Source: Persicaria tinctoria (lineage: Eukaryota; Streptophyta; Magnoliopsida; Caryophyllales; Polygonaceae). Taken from it: a stretch of 64,000 nucleotides of DNA. Of this stretch, positions 62,167-64,000 are shown piece by piece (the first letter of the stretch is position 1; each line of letters starts with the position of its first letter). The position numbers and the translations under genes are program-made. The notes below the pieces were generated by a model. That model was not told where the DNA came from. It made no database searches and worked only from the letters and a program-made list of their open reading frames with translations. Where the stretch lies: positions 48,088,814 to 48,152,813 of the forward strand of contig JBANSL010000003.1 in NCBI GenBank assembly GCA_037127255.1, in the 5' to 3' direction.

Positions 62167-64000
62167 TCATCCACCTCTAAAAACAAGTCTCGTCCCCGAG
62201 ACTAAAATCATTTTAAATTAGGGGATGAAGTTTGAAATTGGTGAGTACAAAGATCATGTCATTGATCCCGTAAGTATCTCATAAGTGCCCCTATGAGATC
62301 ATCACAGTACCGTTGTCGTGATCATAATATCCCCAATAGACCGTAGCAAGAATGTGATATGGGCCCCTACCACATCCTTACTCCGACTCCTCGGTCATAT
62401 CATAACTCAAAATATCACAACGTCCTCTTTAAAACACCGTTCAAAACTTCAAGTTCGGCATTAGTCAAAAGCATTCCTAACCTCTTCATTCATCCTACCA
62501 TCTACTTCTAAAGGCCAATCTCATATTCTCTTCCTAGGTTCTAAGACATAATCAATGTTCAACAGTTACAATTTCTATCATTTCCATCATCAAGCCTCGT
62601 GTATATATATCGAATAACAATAGCACCTCACGTCTAATAGCATAACATAATCACCTCAAGAATAACCACATATCATAGAATATCTAGCATCGTATCATAT
62701 ATGGTAGAATTTATCACATCATCTCACGGAAGTTACACACCATATCAATCATCTAAGCACGTTATATCAATCAGATAAGTACATCATACTCATTCTAACT
62801 ACCAAGCGTCATCGCATTAGAGGCAAACAACTGCTTTCGTATAATAGCATTCCATCAAGTTCAGGGATAATTATGTTAGTACTACAGTTCCCTATTATCA
62901 ACGGCAACACATCAGAGAATCAACATCGCCTATAGCATAGAATTCGCACAACATTCGGCCCCAAATAAAGTACATACTAGATCACTATCCCAGGAGAATC
63001 TGCCTTACACTACCAATCATGACGAGACACGACCACTACTCACCATCCCTTGCACTAAGATCGACTTCATTGTGGTCTACCAGCTCAATTCACTACCAGT
63101 TCTAGGCACCATTGTATTCCGCTCACATACAACCTTTCTAGCCTCATAACTATTCGCAATCAAGGCCGACTACCCAAACCAACTACTAGGTATCCCAAAT
63201 CCTATGTCATCAAGCCATCTAAGGGCCAATCCAATTTGACATCCCAATCTCAATTCTCACCTTCCACTCGACCATCTAAACTATTTTTCGGAGTTCTCAA
63301 TCACACGGTTTCCTGATTCGACAAGCTTAACAACTCGACCAACTACCAAGACTCCATATATAACACGTCCTTGCCCTAGGGTCCTTTATCAGTCCCATCT
63401 TTACCCTCTAATAGAAAATTCCGAGTCCTCAACTGAACCACTCTCACGATTGATCTAGACACTTCTTAAAAATCTCGCTTACTCTTACTAGCCTCTCAAG
63501 ACTTTGCCCGACCATCATCTCCTAAAAAGACATCTCGAATCACCTTGCTAACCTGATCATATTTCCCACGCCACTAACCAATCTCACTAACCATCCACCT
63601 CTAAGGACCCAACTCATGCTGACCATCTCACACATGACACTCCCGTCCAATTCTAACGCAGAATTTAACTAGTGGTACTCCCAACCATGAATCACCATGA
63701 CCCTCAAGCCGACCCCCACTCTAGATCCTCTTCCCAGCATACTCTACTTGGACTAGTTCCCTCAACTCCGCATGTTTCCCCAAATTGCCTCAAATCACGC
63801 TTCCTCAAAGTTCGAAATCTCTACCGCTTAAACCCTAATGTACCGATCATCATTTTCACCGAATTCGTATGACATGCTCGTCCGAATTTCCTAAGCACCG
63901 TAACTGCACCAACCTTCAAAAATCTCTTATCCTCTAGCGTCCTCAATACCTTCTGCTTTGCCTAGTTCCCAAATCCATGCTCATAATCTCCGTATCTCAA
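62167..64000 (-). other. Non-coding interior of element C
   Basis: Homologous to 17312-19050 of element B. It contains about 150 bases near 63350-63500 that B lacks. The plus strand is C-rich and G-poor. No gene is seen. Confidence 0.75.

Larger units (their letters stand above)
59034..64000 (-). mobile_element. Element C: LARD-like gypsy element related to B (right end off window)
   Basis: The 3' LTR is 59034-62166 (TGTAACGGCC...GAGCCTTTACA, 3133 bp). It is followed by the same polypurine tract as in B (62167-62200), then at least 1.8 kb of the same non-coding interior to the window end. The 5-bp duplication is predicted to be AACTC. It contains no recognisable protein domain so far. Confidence 0.86.

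Overview
The window is transposon-packed nuclear DNA from a flowering plant, probably a eudicot. It contains Ty3/gypsy LTR elements with plant-type tRNA primer sites (tRNA-Asp and initiator Met), a CACTA element, a Mutator-like element (MULE) carrying Ulp1-type protease and F-box genes, and a Tourist/Harbinger-like MITE. I see no unambiguous single-copy host gene, no rRNA, no tRNA and no CRISPR array. The species cannot be told from the sequence alone.

Left third (1-26702). A minus-strand Athila/Tat-type element, A1 (before base 1 to 8103), carries gag and protease only, with no reverse transcriptase or integrase. It sits inside the gag gene of a second minus-strand gypsy element, A2 (gag 8104-9528, primer site 9995-10006, 3.1-kb 5' LTR 10011-13114). 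After AT-rich spacer and AG/GATA microsatellites comes element B (15095-25236, target duplication AGAGA). B has the same LTR family and leader as A2, but its interior has no recognisable coding sequence, so it looks like a LARD-type non-autonomous partner. B lies in a CT/AG-rich foldback sequence.

Right two thirds (26703-64000). This is a set of nested insertions. Retroelement D has one LTR at 26703-27415 and its opposite LTR at 58764-59033. Its gag-like frame is split by a CACTA element (27699-57555, terminus CACTAGTACAAAAA, 3-bp duplication AGT). The CACTA carries pieces of a host ABC1/aarF-type kinase gene. An intron of that gene fragment is split by a 24.8-kb MULE (29566-54336, 9-bp duplication TAATTTAGG). 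The MULE is itself interrupted by a 406-bp MITE (41760-42165, duplication TTA). D's right LTR is cut by element C (LTR 59034-62166), a relative of B that runs off the window.

MULE content. It encodes a transposase with WRKY/GCM-type DNA-binding domain, MULE catalytic core and SWIM finger, three Ulp1 (C48) protease genes (two with an N-terminal DUF1985-like domain), two F-box genes of the At1g67623-like type, and a coiled-coil protein with a C-terminal membrane segment. Spacers and introns are filled with the short motif GTGACA/TGTCAC, and two satellite arrays flank the F-box genes. Most genes carry one or two disabling changes (the upstream F-box gene and the coiled-coil gene look open), so this copy is probably recently inactivated. 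The SUMO-protease plus F-box cargo is the most interesting system in the window.
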